Assembly: GCF_032854445.1 (NCBI RefSeq)
Contig: NC_088302.1
Span: 52,606,046-52,670,045, forward strand
Direction: 5' to 3'
Source: Liolophura sinensis
Taxonomy: Eukaryota > Mollusca > Polyplacophora > Chitonida > Chitonidae
Length of the DNA stretch: 64,000 nt
The first letter of the stretch is position 1. Every line of letters starts with the position of its first letter. The translations under genes and the position numbers were made by a program. Under the pieces are notes generated by a model. That model was given only the letters and a program-made list of their open reading frames with translations, was not told the origin of the DNA and did no database searches. Of the stretch, positions 48,001 to 59,999 are shown one piece after another.

Positions 48001-51000
48001 TTGTTAGTATTCCTTGAATGCTTCTTGCTTATGTTTTATGTGTTCAAACGTATAGGTATCACTTGTGAAGTTACAAATACCATACCTGGCCCTAATGAGG
48101 TGATGTGTTTATTTGTTTCAATTATTCTGTTATGTTGATGTGGATGCAATATAGCAAACAACACTCATTCATCTGAGGTTATGCTATTTTCTATTCTCCA
48201 ACCACAGAAACGCGAATCGGTCTTTGGGAGTACGGCCGGCAATCGGCATCCAACAATGGCATTATTATGCGCCAAATAAATCGATCTCTCATTTCCATTA
48301 ATTGTGCACTGTTGATAGCCCTCCGTGAGCGGTGCTTATTACATTTACTTGTAAATGGTGTATAATTTCAATAATATTTCAGCAAAGTGATAAATAGATT
48401 GAGGGTCTAAAACAGAAATAACAGTATAACTTTATAAAGTATAAAGTATAAAGTATTTATGCACATATATCTCCATATTACGTTCCAATGGCGTCATTTT
48501 TACAATGTTGGATCCCTGAAGCTTGAAGCTGCGACACTCCAGTTCTATCCTTGATAAGTTCCGCTTTAAGTAGTGCCATAAATGCCATAAATTCTAGTTC
48601 CCTATGGAAAGGGTCATGGGAGGGTATATTTCGCTGTTATTATGCAAGTGGAACTGTGTATACCTGTACATTTACATGCTTATAGAACTCTTACAGAGAG
48701 CCGTTAACACGTTCCCCTGTTTCTAGCGATTGTCGGTGTAGAAAAAAGGCCTGAGGATAGGGATGGGGGCACTTTCTTATCACTGATGATCCCTTGGGGC
48801 GGATTTCGACTTGAGAGCGGCTTGGGTAGGGTGGGGTCGGGTGGTTTATATGATGTATTGAGGAATCGTGTTATTCAGTCAACAGGTCCCGTACCACGGC
48901 CTCTGAAGAACCCAGGGGAAATCAGGCCAGAACTTAATTTAAACGGAGAGACTCCGCTATGGAAAATTACGTGTTTATATATAATATCTAATAGGCGACA
49001 TGCACACCCCATAATAGAATCCCTTGGAAGTCTAATTAACTCGGACAACAATCGTTCTGTATTTTAGAATCCTGGAGGTAAGGTTTTTGATCTCACCCTT
49101 ACACAAAACTACGATATTGTCAAAATAATATCCAACATGCGTAATTTAAGGGTTTAACCCCGCTGTTTGCGGTGTTTGTTGCGTGACCCGGTACCGCTGA
49201 ACCTTGTTTCGTACCGAGTCAAATCCCGAGAATGCGCAGTAATCGAGGGATTTGACGAGGTGCGAAACAAGGTTCAACGGTACCGGGTTACGCAACAAAC
49301 ACCAAGACGAAGGTGTTAAAGTCTATTCTAGCCCCCCAAAAATTAAGAAAATGAGGCAAGAACGGTATATTTCATGCAGCTTTTCGTGGTCGTTCTCTTT
49401 CCCTCCCTCCACAGAGGTCATACGTTTTAGACCAGTCAATGGCAAGCTTATTCCATTGCAGTTGACCCAAATATTTCAAAACTGCGTATGTATGACGTCA
49501 TGTCTCATTGTTGAGTGACATAGAAATGTAAAATTGCACTGCACATGTATTACAACGTCATACCTCTGAGCTCAGATTGAAACGTCATGAAACAAATGTT
49601 TCTTCTTCCACGTCATGGCGTTTGGCTGTAAACTATGAAAAATGAAAATTGGTTTCATTATTGGTGCTGACACGTGATAATAAACAGCCATTTGCCTTCC
49701 ACCACTAGGCTGTGCAGATTTGTAAGTTACACGTGTGTAAGTTGGTCAGTTACTTGCAGATGGTTTACCCCGGGCAATACGGTTCCTTCCTCCCATATGT
49801 ATTTTCAACCCGCTACCCTATAAGTGTAATTGTTTTGAGTATGGCCTTAAAAATATTAAATAAATTTATTAAATTTGGCAAGGGAATGAGAACTGTTCTG
49901 ACTGCGGGGTGACTTCCGAACGCACGGACTGAATGGATAAACGGACGTCTTTAATTATTACTACGTATTGTCTATAGGCCTACACACTTCCTGGTGATGC
50001 ATTTCGTCATTTGTCCAACATTAATAAAAGACGTATGTGGAGACTGACGCACGATGCTGAGGATTAAACTCTAATAGAACAGTGTAGGCCATCATGCCGC
50101 AAAGAGCTGAGTGACCCAGATGTTTCTGTTCCATACTTGATCGTTTCACCTTCACGTGGGCCACGTGCCGCATAGATTGGTTCACCTGGCTGTTCATTTA
50201 TTTTCCTCGGGTTTAACGCCTCTTTTAACACTTATGCGGGCACATAACAGAGGTGTCCTTTCGCAGCAGATCAGTTCCAATGTCATGCGTCATGTTGCAG
50301 ACCAGATGCACTTCCTGTGCTGATGTATGTCTTCACTGTATGTTGCCAGTGGTATTATGAAAGGTGCAGGCTGCATGCAGACGCAGTCCTCTACTCAATC
50401 ACAATGTATTCGAGAAACCAGGTTCGTACTGCCTTTTATATGCCATTCCGAAAACTACATTCTGTTTGGTTTGTGGTCTTGAGCTCAAGATTTAGCCGTG
50501 ACTTTAAGTCACGTAGCCCGCCTGATTCAGCATGGTTTCGGTTTATTGCTGAGATGCCACACTTACGCTCTGTTTACCAACCATGTCGTGTGTGTTGAAA
50601 AGAAAAATATTGTCCCTCCCTGCTTGTTGTTGGCAGTGAAAATGTCTTTTGGTTGCAGTTAAAGTTGTCGTTTCACTTGCAAGATGTAATGTGTTGTGTT
50701 GCGGACATCACTCACGCATGCATGTGCACATAGATATTACTACATGCACCCGCTATTGGATATTTCTATACACGCCTATAAACGTTGTTAGTGCAGTGTG
50801 TAATTCCACACACTGTCTGTGAAACGATTCCTTTCTACCTAATGTAATGTTTAATGTCAATAGCTGTAGATTAAAGTATCAAATCTGGATGAGAAATAGT
50901 TAAAGCCCAGTCAGTTGTTCTCATAAACAGGTTCATTTACTTAGAGTAAACCGCCGTGAGAAGTTTCCTCTATTTTTACACCCGTCCTGCAATTCCCCGT

Positions 51001-54000
51001 GAGACAGCGAGCGGGTGGAATTATACCCCATCCACTCTCTCATGTTCCCCTCCTTCAAACTAGGCAGCGTTTTGAAATAAGGAGGATTACAGAGCAGTTT
51101 TCATGAGAACAGCAATAAATATAGGGGTAGTGGGTTGAGCTAGAAATAGTGCATAGAGGGCCACTTCCTGCCTTTGCTTTGGACAGCCAATCGATTTACA
51201 GGATCCACTGAACTAATTACAAGAGCCTATCCTACAAAGGTCTTTTCAAAGCAAATTGTGCTTAAGCGGAGATTTGCGCACAACTTTGGCAACTTTTCTC
51301 AGTTTTTAGTTGTTTGCCAATCTGCCTAGTGCGTGAAATGGCCTCATCAATAAGTTACTGGACAGCCGTCAGGAACATTTATTTTGCCATCGTTACTTCT
51401 GGTTCTCACAAATGCCACACAGTCATGACAGTGGCTTTCACTCACTTCAGTAGTCCTGACCATTTTCACAATGGCCCAATATACACGCTTAGCGCAGAGA
51501 TACAACAGACACGGTGTCTTCTTGGTGTGCATGTATTGATGACTAAGGCCTTGTGTCCGATCAATCGTTATGTATATATATACTATAACCAGTGCAGTGT
51601 TACATCATTACCTTCCAGTAATTTGCTGAAGATACCAATGTTTCCAGAGAATGGTAAGCGAAGTTCTTTTTTGTAATTATTGCTTGATGCAACGTATAGG
51701 GGAAATATACTCTGTCGTATGTACACTGTTTTAACCCAGGCAGTTCTTGTTCAGACATACGATACTAGCTTTCCTGTCACAGCTGTAGTGTATGTGAGCA
51801 ATGAGTCTTTGGAACAACGTAGCTATACAGTTTTTGTAATTGCAATGGGGATTAATATTTTGAGGATACTGGTCCTTAATATGCGTTAATATTTTGGCAT
51901 AACATCCAACATCGTTCACTTCCCTGGAGGCCATAGCTGGTTCGATGGAGTCTGGCTATGAAGACAAAATTACCACACCTTCAAACACAACTATACACGT
52001 CCATACAGTGGACATGGTGAGCACAAGCCATCCAGGAACTGAACAATCCGTCTAATCAAGTACAATTAGAATTGTGTACCCACTAATTACAGCACTACAA
52101 TTTGAGTTCAGTCAATACAAAGATCCTTTACTTATGCAGCGGAGCAGTAAAATGTGTGGCGCTGTCAAGGATTTTGTAGCCGCGGTTTAGCGAATGAGAT
52201 TCCTCGATAAACCAGGGCTAAGGATCCAAATGCGGTTGTTAAACTGCGTACAAGATCCGTGTTGACTTTAAACTCATCACATGCAAATGCTCTGCATGAG
52301 TACGTCCTGGCCTGGTTTCTTGCCTTTCGGTATGGCATGTACAATCCAGATTTAATACTATCACCTCGTTACTGTGTTTGTACTTTACTATTTGTCAATT
52401 TCTTACCGGGATCGGCGAAACATAACAGGAGTAGCATATTATGACTTTGACTAGTGGCCTGTCATTGTCGCTATTTTGCCTGTAAATGATTCTGTGTATG
52501 GTTGATAGTCATCCACTACACAAACGTGGCATAAACAATATAGATTTCTGTATAACAATATATTATTTGTTTTACCATAAAATCAATAACATACATTAAA
52601 GGTTTACGGGTTAAAGAGATATAAAATACCTGAGAAATGAATTTCTTTTCATTTTTTGGTAACATAACTTTCTTAATTTCCTTTTTTGAATTATTTTTCA
52701 TGTATGCTTTATGTCTATTTTATTATGACTAAGTGAAACTCCAGGTAGGGCAATATTATATTTTTGCGTATATATTTAACTTTCTCTTATATTGTACTTC
52801 TGTGTGCTGTATCCTTTCAGGTTCCATGACAATGTCCCCCAGTGTAAGTCCTTTATGGCTGCGAACAGAGAGCACATTGAACCTTACCTGTGTCTCCGAC
52901 GGTCGAACAGAGATTTCCTGGTACAAAAATAACGTGAAAATGAACATTGACTCGACGGCCGGGTTCATAATGACCACGAGACAAACGGTTACAACAACTA
53001 CAAGCAATTTGTGGAAAGTCGACGTCCGTATCAGTGACGCTGGCACCTACAGTTGCTATGATAACCAGCAGCGCCATCTACATAGAACTATTGACGTCAG
53101 AGTTCTGAATGGTAAGCGATACATCCTTGTCTCTGAAGTATTTAGTTATATAGAATTCCTGTTACTGTTTTTTTCAAACTGAGAGTTGATCGAAAAGCAA
53201 ATAAGTCGAGACACACATGCACCTGCTCAATGTCACACAATACTTTTGGATCTGGCGCGGGGACAGCAGACCATACAGCGAAAGACTTAGTTCAAATGAA
53301 CACAATCCGTACCTGGTCTAGACAACGATGGTCAATTATTCATTATCAGCATGTAGACTATACTATTACCGGTGCCGAATTAACTCTTCAGGTGATGGGT
53401 CCGATCATTAAAAGTATAATTTTCTAAATGCATTGAATCTGATGTGTGGCTTTAATATTATGTCCAAATGTTAACTTATACCTATAGTCTTCAATACGTA
53501 AGGGTATTAGGCTTCAGTACAGATATCTATATACGAACTGCATGACAAAAGTGATGGAATTCAATACGTTAGAGTATTAGGGGTCATAGCAGATATCTGT
53601 ACACCAACTGCATGCCAAAAGTGATGGACGTTCAAAACATCATTGGCAAGACCAATTTCCAAAGACCATTTCAATTACTTTTGAGAGGAATGTACAATCC
53701 GTTAATATCTAATGGTGAAAACCAGTCCGCTGGTTTGGCAAATCTAACCCTAAACTATTTTGCTTATTCTCTATTTGGCTTTTGTGTTTTGCTTATTTTG
53801 TTTCTTGACGTCATGTTATAGCAAACAGTTTTGTTTCCTGTAAGTTTCTCCCTACGTTATAATGCCAATACGGTCCCTTGGCGTTAATTATAATTTCAAA
53901 GAAAGGCAATAAAGAGTATACAGTGGGTGGCCTTTCTGTGTTCGAACTAGTTGAATCGACCTCGGTTGTTTATGTAGATGATGGTCCTGTCAATAGCATC

Positions 54001-55400
54001 CTGTCTGTCCGCGTTTTATTACCTCGTGTTGTTTCTAGGCTCACCACACTGTACAACACACTTAATTAGGTTTTGACTAATGAATTAATCTGTAGTGTGG
54101 GGTAATTGGTTGGCTTTTCGCATCAATGAGTTCAGGTTTAACTGAATGTATTGAGCGCATGTCACGTCAGCTCGTCCACGCCTCAGTGTTGACGCTGTTC
54201 AGCTGTACCATCATAGACATACATTGCGAATAAACGAACTTATATCCATTTTCATCAACTTCCGCTGTAGTTGTCAGCCTTGTGTAAACGGTGTGTGGAG
54301 CTTCTGTTGGGAGGAAACTTCATATACCTCAACAAAAACTTACATGAAGTTATGCTTTGCTTATGTACCAGACTGTATAGAGAAGCACCTTGATTTTCCA
54401 CAGCGTGTGTACCACTCGGGTAAACTTGATCTACGTCTGAATATGTTTACGTTTTTGGCAGTGGTGGGGTCAGATGTTACCAAACCAGTCGGGGACAGTG
54501 CGACGCTGAAGTGTAACCCGCAAAATTTGAAACATGAAGATTTCAAAAGAGTAGAGTGGCGACGAAACTATGACAGTCTTCCTTCTCACCAGCGTTCCAG
54601 GGTAATCAAGAACGACAACTCCTTCTCTTTAAAACTAACTTCCTTAGGTGAGACATCTATTCTTGTCTTAAAATTGGCTTAAAGGTGACGAGGTATTGTT
54701 TTCGGTTTACTGTCAAGAAACTTCTGTTACGCGCATGTCAAAGGATTGGATATTGCATACATTTGTCAGAAATTAATATTTGTGCGTATAAAATATTAGT
54801 TTAATGCATTCACTAACCATCTGTGTATTGGCAAAGAGGTAAACTGTCAAGATCTTTGACAGCAAAACACCTTTGTTTACTTGAAATGGGTTTGCTGTGA
54901 GGAAACTTCAATAATACTGTGAATGATAAGCTCTAGTGTAGGATACAGTGTTTTGGTTGAAAGTCTGAATTCTCGTTACTTTTTCATCAGATTTGTCACA
55001 ACTTGGCAAGATGCGATGCTTGGGTCGTTTCGGACACAGCCATGTTTCCTCGACCCACAAAACATGATCTATGTCATAAATCCTAAATAAGAATGTTAAT
55101 GTTTGGATAAATAAAAGAAAGAAAGAAATAAAATCATATTATAATTGTAACAATTTGTCATAACGAATTGCTGGTTAAGCAACTAAAGAGGTATAAAATA
55201 TTTTTTGAAAAATACTTTCTTTATTGAACACTGGCATGAATTCATTGAACATACGTTGAATACTAAAATGATTGTTTATTTGTTTGCAGACCAAAGTGAT
55301 TCTGGGGATTATGAATGCATATTTACGTTTGAGACGAAAACTCCGGACGGTTTAGTGCAAGAAGCAAGCCTCTCCAAGAGGATCCGATTGGCTGTGCAGG
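41944..55400 (+). CDS. Immunoglobulin-superfamily protein, partial (signal peptide + 2 Ig domains)
   Basis: Joined exons: 41944-42007, 52821-53111, 54462-54647, 55290-55400; all junctions are phase 1. The first exon encodes a signal peptide. The second is a whole I-set-like Ig domain with LTCVSDG, ISWYKN and SDAGTYSCYD, i.e. the Cys/Trp/Asp-x-Gly-x-Tyr-x-Cys pattern. The third and fourth together make a second Ig domain with ATLKCNP, VEWRRN and SDSGDYECIF. The order of exons and phases is typical of Ig-family genes. No transmembrane segment or stop is securely identified; the gene probably continues (see 58400-58673). Joining the first exon to the rest over a 10.8 kb intron is an inference from phase, strand and lack of another start. 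Role probably cell-surface or secreted recognition; no specific family assigned. Confidence 0.68.
44757..45225 (+). repeat. Degenerate minisatellite, about 55 bp unit
   Basis: About nine imperfect copies of a unit containing 'ttgatgtaaaatgcgtttgg' and 'ctttctgagttgcttggtca'. Copies are diverged and vary in length. Confidence 0.85.
45465..45482 (+). repeat. Poly-G tract
   Basis: Eighteen consecutive G residues in a G-rich context. A similar G run lies at 61657-61672. Confidence 0.9.
46050..46448 (+). repeat. Minisatellite, 64 bp unit
   Basis: About six highly similar copies containing 'cccagagtagcccagcagaa' and 'gcttacaacatgcggcaata', period 64. The last copy breaks off at 'gcggcaataacag'. 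Confidence 0.93.
47319..47733. mobile_element. Candidate MITE with ACTGTAAGA ends
   Basis: actgtaaga at 47319-47327 is matched inverted by tcttacagt at 47725-47733. Inside, many further CACTGTAA / TTACAGTG motifs recur in both orientations (for example 47340-47375). Non-coding, A+T-rich. No clear target-site duplication read by eye. Confidence 0.45.
49171..49303. mobile_element. Near-perfect 57 bp inverted repeat (foldback element)
   Basis: The arms 49171-49227 and 49247-49303 are inverted copies with 52 of 57 positions matching, around a 19 nt loop that includes tgcgca. Pairing continues weakly outwards to tttaacccc / gtgttaaa. The arms are G+C-richer than the surrounding intron. Transposon-derived hairpin is likeliest; a hairpin RNA source is possible if transcribed in the Ig gene intron. 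Confidence 0.85.
49730..49872 (+). mobile_element. Diverged SINE 3' fragment
   Basis: Keeps 'cagttacttgcagatggttt', 'accccgggcaatacggttcc', 'gttttgagtatggcctt' and a decayed AAATAAATTT tail. Confidence 0.6.
52821..53111 (+). CDS. Ig domain 1 exon
   Basis: Opens after atcctttcag: SMTMSPSVSPLWLRTESTLN, then LTCVSDGRTEISWYKNNVKM, later SNLWKVDVRISDAGTYSCYD and TIDVRVLN. Cys and Trp of strands C and B/C, and the D-A-G-x-Y-x-C of strand F, are all present. 291 nt, phase 1 at both ends, donor gtaagc. Confidence 0.88.
53490..53627 (+). repeat. Two-copy tandem duplication, 69 bp
   Basis: 'ttcaatacgtaagggtatta' at 53490 recurs at 53559 as 'ttcaatacgttagagtatta', with matching sequence through 'actgcatgacaaaagtgatg'. 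Lies in the intron between the two Ig domains. Confidence 0.75.
54462..54647 (+). CDS. Ig domain 2, first half
   Basis: After ttttggcag: VVGSDVTKPVGDSATLKCNP, then QNLKHEDFKRVEWRRNYDSL, ending NSFSLKLTSL plus one base. Strand B Cys and strand C Trp are present; the strand F Cys is missing because it lies in the next exon. Donor gtgaga. Confidence 0.82.
55290..55400 (+). CDS. Ig domain 2, second half
   Basis: After tgtttgcag: QSDSGDYECIFTFETKTPDG then LVQEASLSKRIRLAVQ and a phase 1 end before gtaagt. It supplies the D-S-G-x-Y-x-C motif that completes the second Ig fold. Confidence 0.85.
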
Positions 55401-56399
55401 GTAAGTTGTCCTAATTGATAGGTAAACCTATAAGACTATAGGAATGAAGCAGGTTTGCCAGATCTGATACACCAGCTAGAAGCACAGGTTCACTGACAGA
55501 GACTCGACTAGCTCATTAATATTCAATACCTGAATCGTAAATATTAATCAGTACTAGAGACTACGAGCTTCTTCAGTGGCTTAGCCTTCTGTTTCAGGAG
55601 TTCCGGTGTAATTATATATAACAGTTCATTTCTGGCGTTTGGCAAAATTGTATTCTCTACCACGGCGTGAAAAGTAAACAGAACTCAGTTTTGAAAATGT
55701 TTCATATAACAATCTAATTTCAGGAGCATTTATTGCTTGCCCTTCCCCGGAAAATGGTCCACTTACTTTCTTAGATTCTTTGAATATGCCTATCCGGAAA
55801 ATGATTTTTGTCAGTCTAAAAGTTTGAGATAATCAGATTGTTTGGATGTAGTTTGTGAGACAAGACAAAGTAGTACTCCATCTCACGATCAGATTATTTG
55901 TCAGAAAAACTGAACACTTTCATCTTTGTATTAAAAAATGGTGGCTTGTTGCCAAGAAATCAGATTGCAGTGTTTTACTTTCGGTTTGACTTTAGTTGCT
56001 ATAGTTTTCTTCTCCTGCCATTTTCTGTTTTATTGGATGTTGTATTTTAATGTGTTAATTTCAAATATAAATTCAGTGTGTACGTCGTACGACACAGTGA
56101 CCTGTGCTCTCTCTGGCAATGTTTTGAATTATTCCTTGCCACCTTCCTTTGAGGATACTGAAACTGTGTTGTAAACATACAGTTAACAATGAACACCTTG
56201 GGTTTGCCTTATAGCAATTTATTAACCTTCTTTGACAAATGGTATTACAATTGGTAAGAAATTTTAGAGTATGATCAAATTGCACGACCAGCTTATTGAA
56301 ATATTTTACCCATGACATAGTGTACATCCGAAAGACATCCCATCCCACACCGTGCCCCAAACATCACAGACTACACAGATGTACCTAATCCTGCACACG

Positions 56400-56930
56400 A
56401 TAGTTGGGTCTCGCAAACACTGTATGATTGTCTCCAGGGGGCACAAGAGGGTCTTTCAGAAACCACATGGGTGTCTCAAAAACACCTCGCTGTGTGAACA
56501 TGAACATGTTTTTCAAACACCACAGTCTCTCGTCTCTCTAAGACACTACGATTGTTTGGCGAATCCAGCTGTCGAGTCTTTGAAACAGCTGATGTTTTCC
56601 CTAAAATGTATAACGAACGTTTCTTGGAGATGGCACAGTTGTTTCTGTAACACCATGGTCAATACTGTTCTCCCTGTCATTTATACCGAATATTTTTGGA
56701 AGATGTTCAAGAATTGTTGTCGGAATACCAGTCAAGTCTTTGAGCCACCACCCATTGTCCTGACATTTGTAACGAACGATTCCCAAGATATACCAACTGT
56801 TGTTGAAGCAGCACGGTCAAGTCTTTGACACGCCAAAGTGGTTTCTCTGTCATGTAAAACGAATGTTTCACGGATATATCACAATTGTTTCTGTATGGAA
56901 CACTGTAGTCAAATCTTTGAGACACCACAT
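56400..56930 (+). repeat. Degenerate tandem repeat, about 110 bp unit
   Basis: Motifs 'gtcaagtctttgagacacca', 'tgtaacgaacgtttc' and 'cacaattgtttctgta' recur in the same order, clearest from 56570 to 56930. Diverged copies, about four to five units. Confidence 0.65.
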
Positions 56931-57319
56931 ATAATCAATTTATATATCATTAGTTGAACCTAAAGTAAATACGTTGAGACCAAATTTCATGTTTCCTCTT
57001 AATTTTGGGTAATGCTTTTACAATGTCTGCAAACATTAGCCTTTCTTAACATGCATATACTGTCCCATATAGTATGGATTACGTCAACACGCATGAGATA
57101 AATTAAAATAAAATCCCATGCTTAGTGCGTAGACACTAGTTTGTAATAAACCATTTTGGGCTTCCAACATACCTGTTTGTGCTCTGAAGTGCATGCAGAA
57201 TGAGGTGAATCTACTAAACCGTCCTTAAAGCTCAATGAAAACAAAGGGGGTGGGAGGGGTCGGCGTATGTGTGTATGTGTAAAATATCGATGAGAAATAA
57301 ACCCTTGCACAAGAGTTGA

Positions 57320-57583
57320 TTTATTTATTTATTTGATTGGTGTTTTACGCCGTACTCAAGAATATTTCACTTATACGACGTCGGCCAGCATTATGGTGGG
57401 TGGAAACCGGGCAGAGCCCGGGGGAAACCCACGACCATCCGCAGGTTACTGGAAGACCTTCCCACATACGGCCGGAGAGGAAGCCAGCATGAGCTGGACT
57501 TGAACTCACAGCGACCGCATTGGTGAGAGACTCCTGGGTAATTACGCTGCGCTAGCGCGCTAACCAACTGAGCCACGGAGGCC
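57320..57583 (-). mobile_element. Full-length tRNA-derived SINE with target-site duplication
   Basis: Reverse-strand copy of the same family as 6262-6520, head at 57583 (ggcctccgtggctcagttgg when read on the minus strand), tail of AAATAAATA at 57320. An 11 bp duplication, acaagagttga, flanks it at 57309-57319 and 57584-57594. Confidence 0.95.
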
Positions 57584-58127
57584 ACAAGAGTTGACCAATG
57601 AGCTGCAGATGTACAGTGGTTTACAGATGCATCGTACACGTCATGGTGAATCAGACTTGCCAATGTCTGGACATATCGATGACAAAACGATCGATTCAGA
57701 ATACTCGGATTTGATTGGATCACGGACATGTATATGAGTCACACGTCGCCAGTTGATTTGTTGCTACACTATGTATACATGAATCATGATTTGGCCTGAC
57801 ATGTTTTATCTTTGACGTTACTGACAGCGCAGATATATTTAGATGCAGTAAATATGCAGTCTCTCTGTGACGCACTGCACGCGGTATACAGTTGCCGTAT
57901 TCTGTGTGCAAATCTGCAATACTTGCTCAATTGAAAAACAGGTCAAATTTTGAATTTTAAGACTTGCCTGATTTTATAGTTTATGTGGCTCTTAACTGAC
58001 ATGCAAACAGGAAAGAAGACAATGACATTGATTAATTATTTAATTTGGATAACTGATTTATGTCAGTAATACCATTTGATCATTGTACTGTTCGGGCTGA
58101 TGGATCAATTCACTGATTGCATATTGT

Positions 58128-58335
58128 TTAACACCCGGCCGTGTGCAAGAATTTGTCACTTATATGACGGCGGTCAGGTTTATGAGTAAAGGAAACCAGA
58201 ATGACCGGTTTAAACCACCAAACTTCGGCAGGAACGTGACAAACCTCTTTACTTAAAGCCGCTGAGAGAACAGAACTGACTTCAAGCATGCGGCTTCATT
58301 CGTCAGAGACTTAGTGGTAGCGAACCAGCGCTTTT
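58128..58335 (-). mobile_element. Diverged SINE-like element
   Basis: Keeps 'tgcaagaatttgtcacttat', 'atgacggcggtcagg' and, at the other end, a worn tRNA-like head (complement of 'gtagcgaaccagcgctttt'). More decayed than the other copies. Confidence 0.55.
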
Positions 58336-58399
58336 AACATCTGAGTCAGCTGATTCCCCTTGTATAATTGCTGTTTGAATAATTTATTAATTGCCACAG

Positions 58400-58673
58400 G
58401 TGGTAAAGACAATATCCCCGGCTGCTTGTTTTATAATTTGGACAACTTCTTCATTAATATGCAAGCGGTTAAGACAACATCGTCTGGCGCCCTTCCATAT
58501 AGGTGGGATAATAAACGTCTTAATGTTATGCAAAGTATAAACACGGCTACATGTCGTCAAGCCATTCAAGAATTAGGATTCTTAAATGTCTTGAAAAGAG
58601 GAAAAGCTGAAATGGCATGTAACAACCGAAGAGTTTGTGTTTTTAATAGGCATTTACAGCTCGATCAGGAAAA
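58400..58673 (+). CDS. Candidate exon of unknown type (91 codons)
   Basis: Bounded by attgccacag and a strong gtaagt donor, open throughout, and in phase 1 at its start like the Ig exons upstream. Reads GKDNIPGCLFYNLDNFFINM, later TATCRQAIQELGFLNVLKRG and RRVCVFNRHLQLDQE. If the donor is not used, the next codons are AAG TAA, so it could also be a terminal exon. No domain recognised; it ends in phase 2 if spliced. Confidence 0.4.
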
Positions 58674-59887
58674 GTAAGTCATTATTACCAAAATATCTTT
58701 GTATATTGGCTTGTTTATATCGAGATTATCATAATGTGGTTAATGAGGAGGCGTAATTGTGTTTCTTAGGTAACAGAATTATACAGATGAATGTAAAGTT
58801 GATGAAATTTTGCTAGTATTCCTAATACAACGATTAGATATGAGGCAAACCATACTGCTATTCTGATCCTTTTAGCCTACAAAAGTTGATTCCTTCACAG
58901 CAATGCATGCTGATTAGACCACTTTGGCGTTTTTAACAAGAATATATGCTCTGCTACTTATTGCTTCTTTCTAGGGCTTGGGCATATACAAACTGTATTA
59001 TGTAGATCAGCACGGCTATAGGTCCTCTCCTTAAGCGTTAGGTCTACTCAACAGCCGGTAGATTAGTACTGTTTGACGTGGAGAAAGTACGCTATAGGCA
59101 CTCACAATCAATCCCATTTTTTTGTTTTTTTTTAAGTGCTTGGTACTGCACAGGAGTTCAGTCACTTCATAAAAAATAATGAGAGCTACTTGTACTGATG
59201 CCAACATATTTTGGTCCTTCGATGTATGCATTGATGCGTGGCACCGCTATAGTAAGGGAGCATTAAAGGGAGATAAGCACTTCTGGTCAGCGTTCACGTG
59301 TCTTGAGGCGACTGCACACGATGCCATGCAATTTACAGTTTGCAGAATGTTTCGGTGTTCACCGATAGCGTATTATTAAATAATTTGATACTCTGCTGCA
59401 TTAACGGAATTATTGTGACTAAAGACTTGTACATTCTATTGGTTTAATTTCATAATGATTTTTATGGCCTAGGCTATAGGCCTACATGTAGGCCTACTAA
59501 AGTTTAGACTCGTTCCATTGACTTAGAGTAGGCCTATTGAAGCTAGTAATAACGTATTAATCCTTCTATTCACGAAATGAACTTCAGGAGCATAATTTAG
59601 CGTAACCAAAAACAATCCTGAACATGCATCCGTATGGTTTAGCGACATACAACCTAAACTATAGTTTAGGATTCATTCGTGTAACGACTTGTCTAGTATG
59701 ATGAAACGATTTAATACATTCATTTCATACAATTCATGAATCACATTTCGATTAGTTTGACAGGTGCTGTCTAAATTTGATATTTCTGCTCATGCAGAAA
59801 CTTGTGTTATATATAGAGGACTAAAGCATATAACGTCCCTCTTCCACGCTCAGTATTTGGTGTGAAGGTCTGCTAGTAGCATGCGAA

Positions 59888-59987
59888 GAGTCGAGGGCTT
59901 CCTCGGGTCCTGTTTCGTTTCATCTCACCATAATACTGGCCGTCGTCGTACGGCGTAAAACATTAACCAAATAAATAAATAAATAAC
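59888..59987 (+). mobile_element. SINE 3' fragment
   Basis: 'cataatactggccgtcgtcg', 'tacggcgtaaaacattaacc' and an AAATAAATAAATAAATAA tail. Confidence 0.88.
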
Positions 59988-59999
59988 AATCGAATCAAT

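Larger units (their letters stand above)
42008..52820. other. Large intron of the Ig gene (10.8 kb)
   Basis: No additional Ig-like or other coding exon was found on either strand. It contains minisatellites (44757-45225, 46050-46448), a poly-G tract, a transposon-like element (47319-47733), a 57 bp-armed hairpin (49171-49303) and a SINE remnant (49730-49872). Confidence 0.5.
55401..58399. other. Intron or downstream flank of the Ig gene
   Basis: No secure exon. A frame at about 55725-55828 follows an aatttcag acceptor in the right phase and runs about 34 codons to TGA, but has no recognisable content. The stretch also holds a degenerate repeat and a full SINE. Confidence 0.35.

Noticed and set aside
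54224-54461. N-terminal extension of the Ig domain 2 frame
   Set aside because: The frame is open upstream of 54462, but homology starts at the ggcag acceptor and the upstream residues do not resemble an Ig domain or a signal peptide.
55724-55828. Possible terminal exon of the Ig gene after aatttcag, 34 codons to TGA
   Set aside because: Phase fits, but the peptide has no Ig, membrane or other feature and such short frames are common by chance.
55938-56174. Hydrophobic 78-codon frame as a transmembrane exon of the Ig gene
   Set aside because: It has a hydrophobic stretch, but no acceptor in the right phase precedes it and T-rich DNA encodes such stretches by chance.
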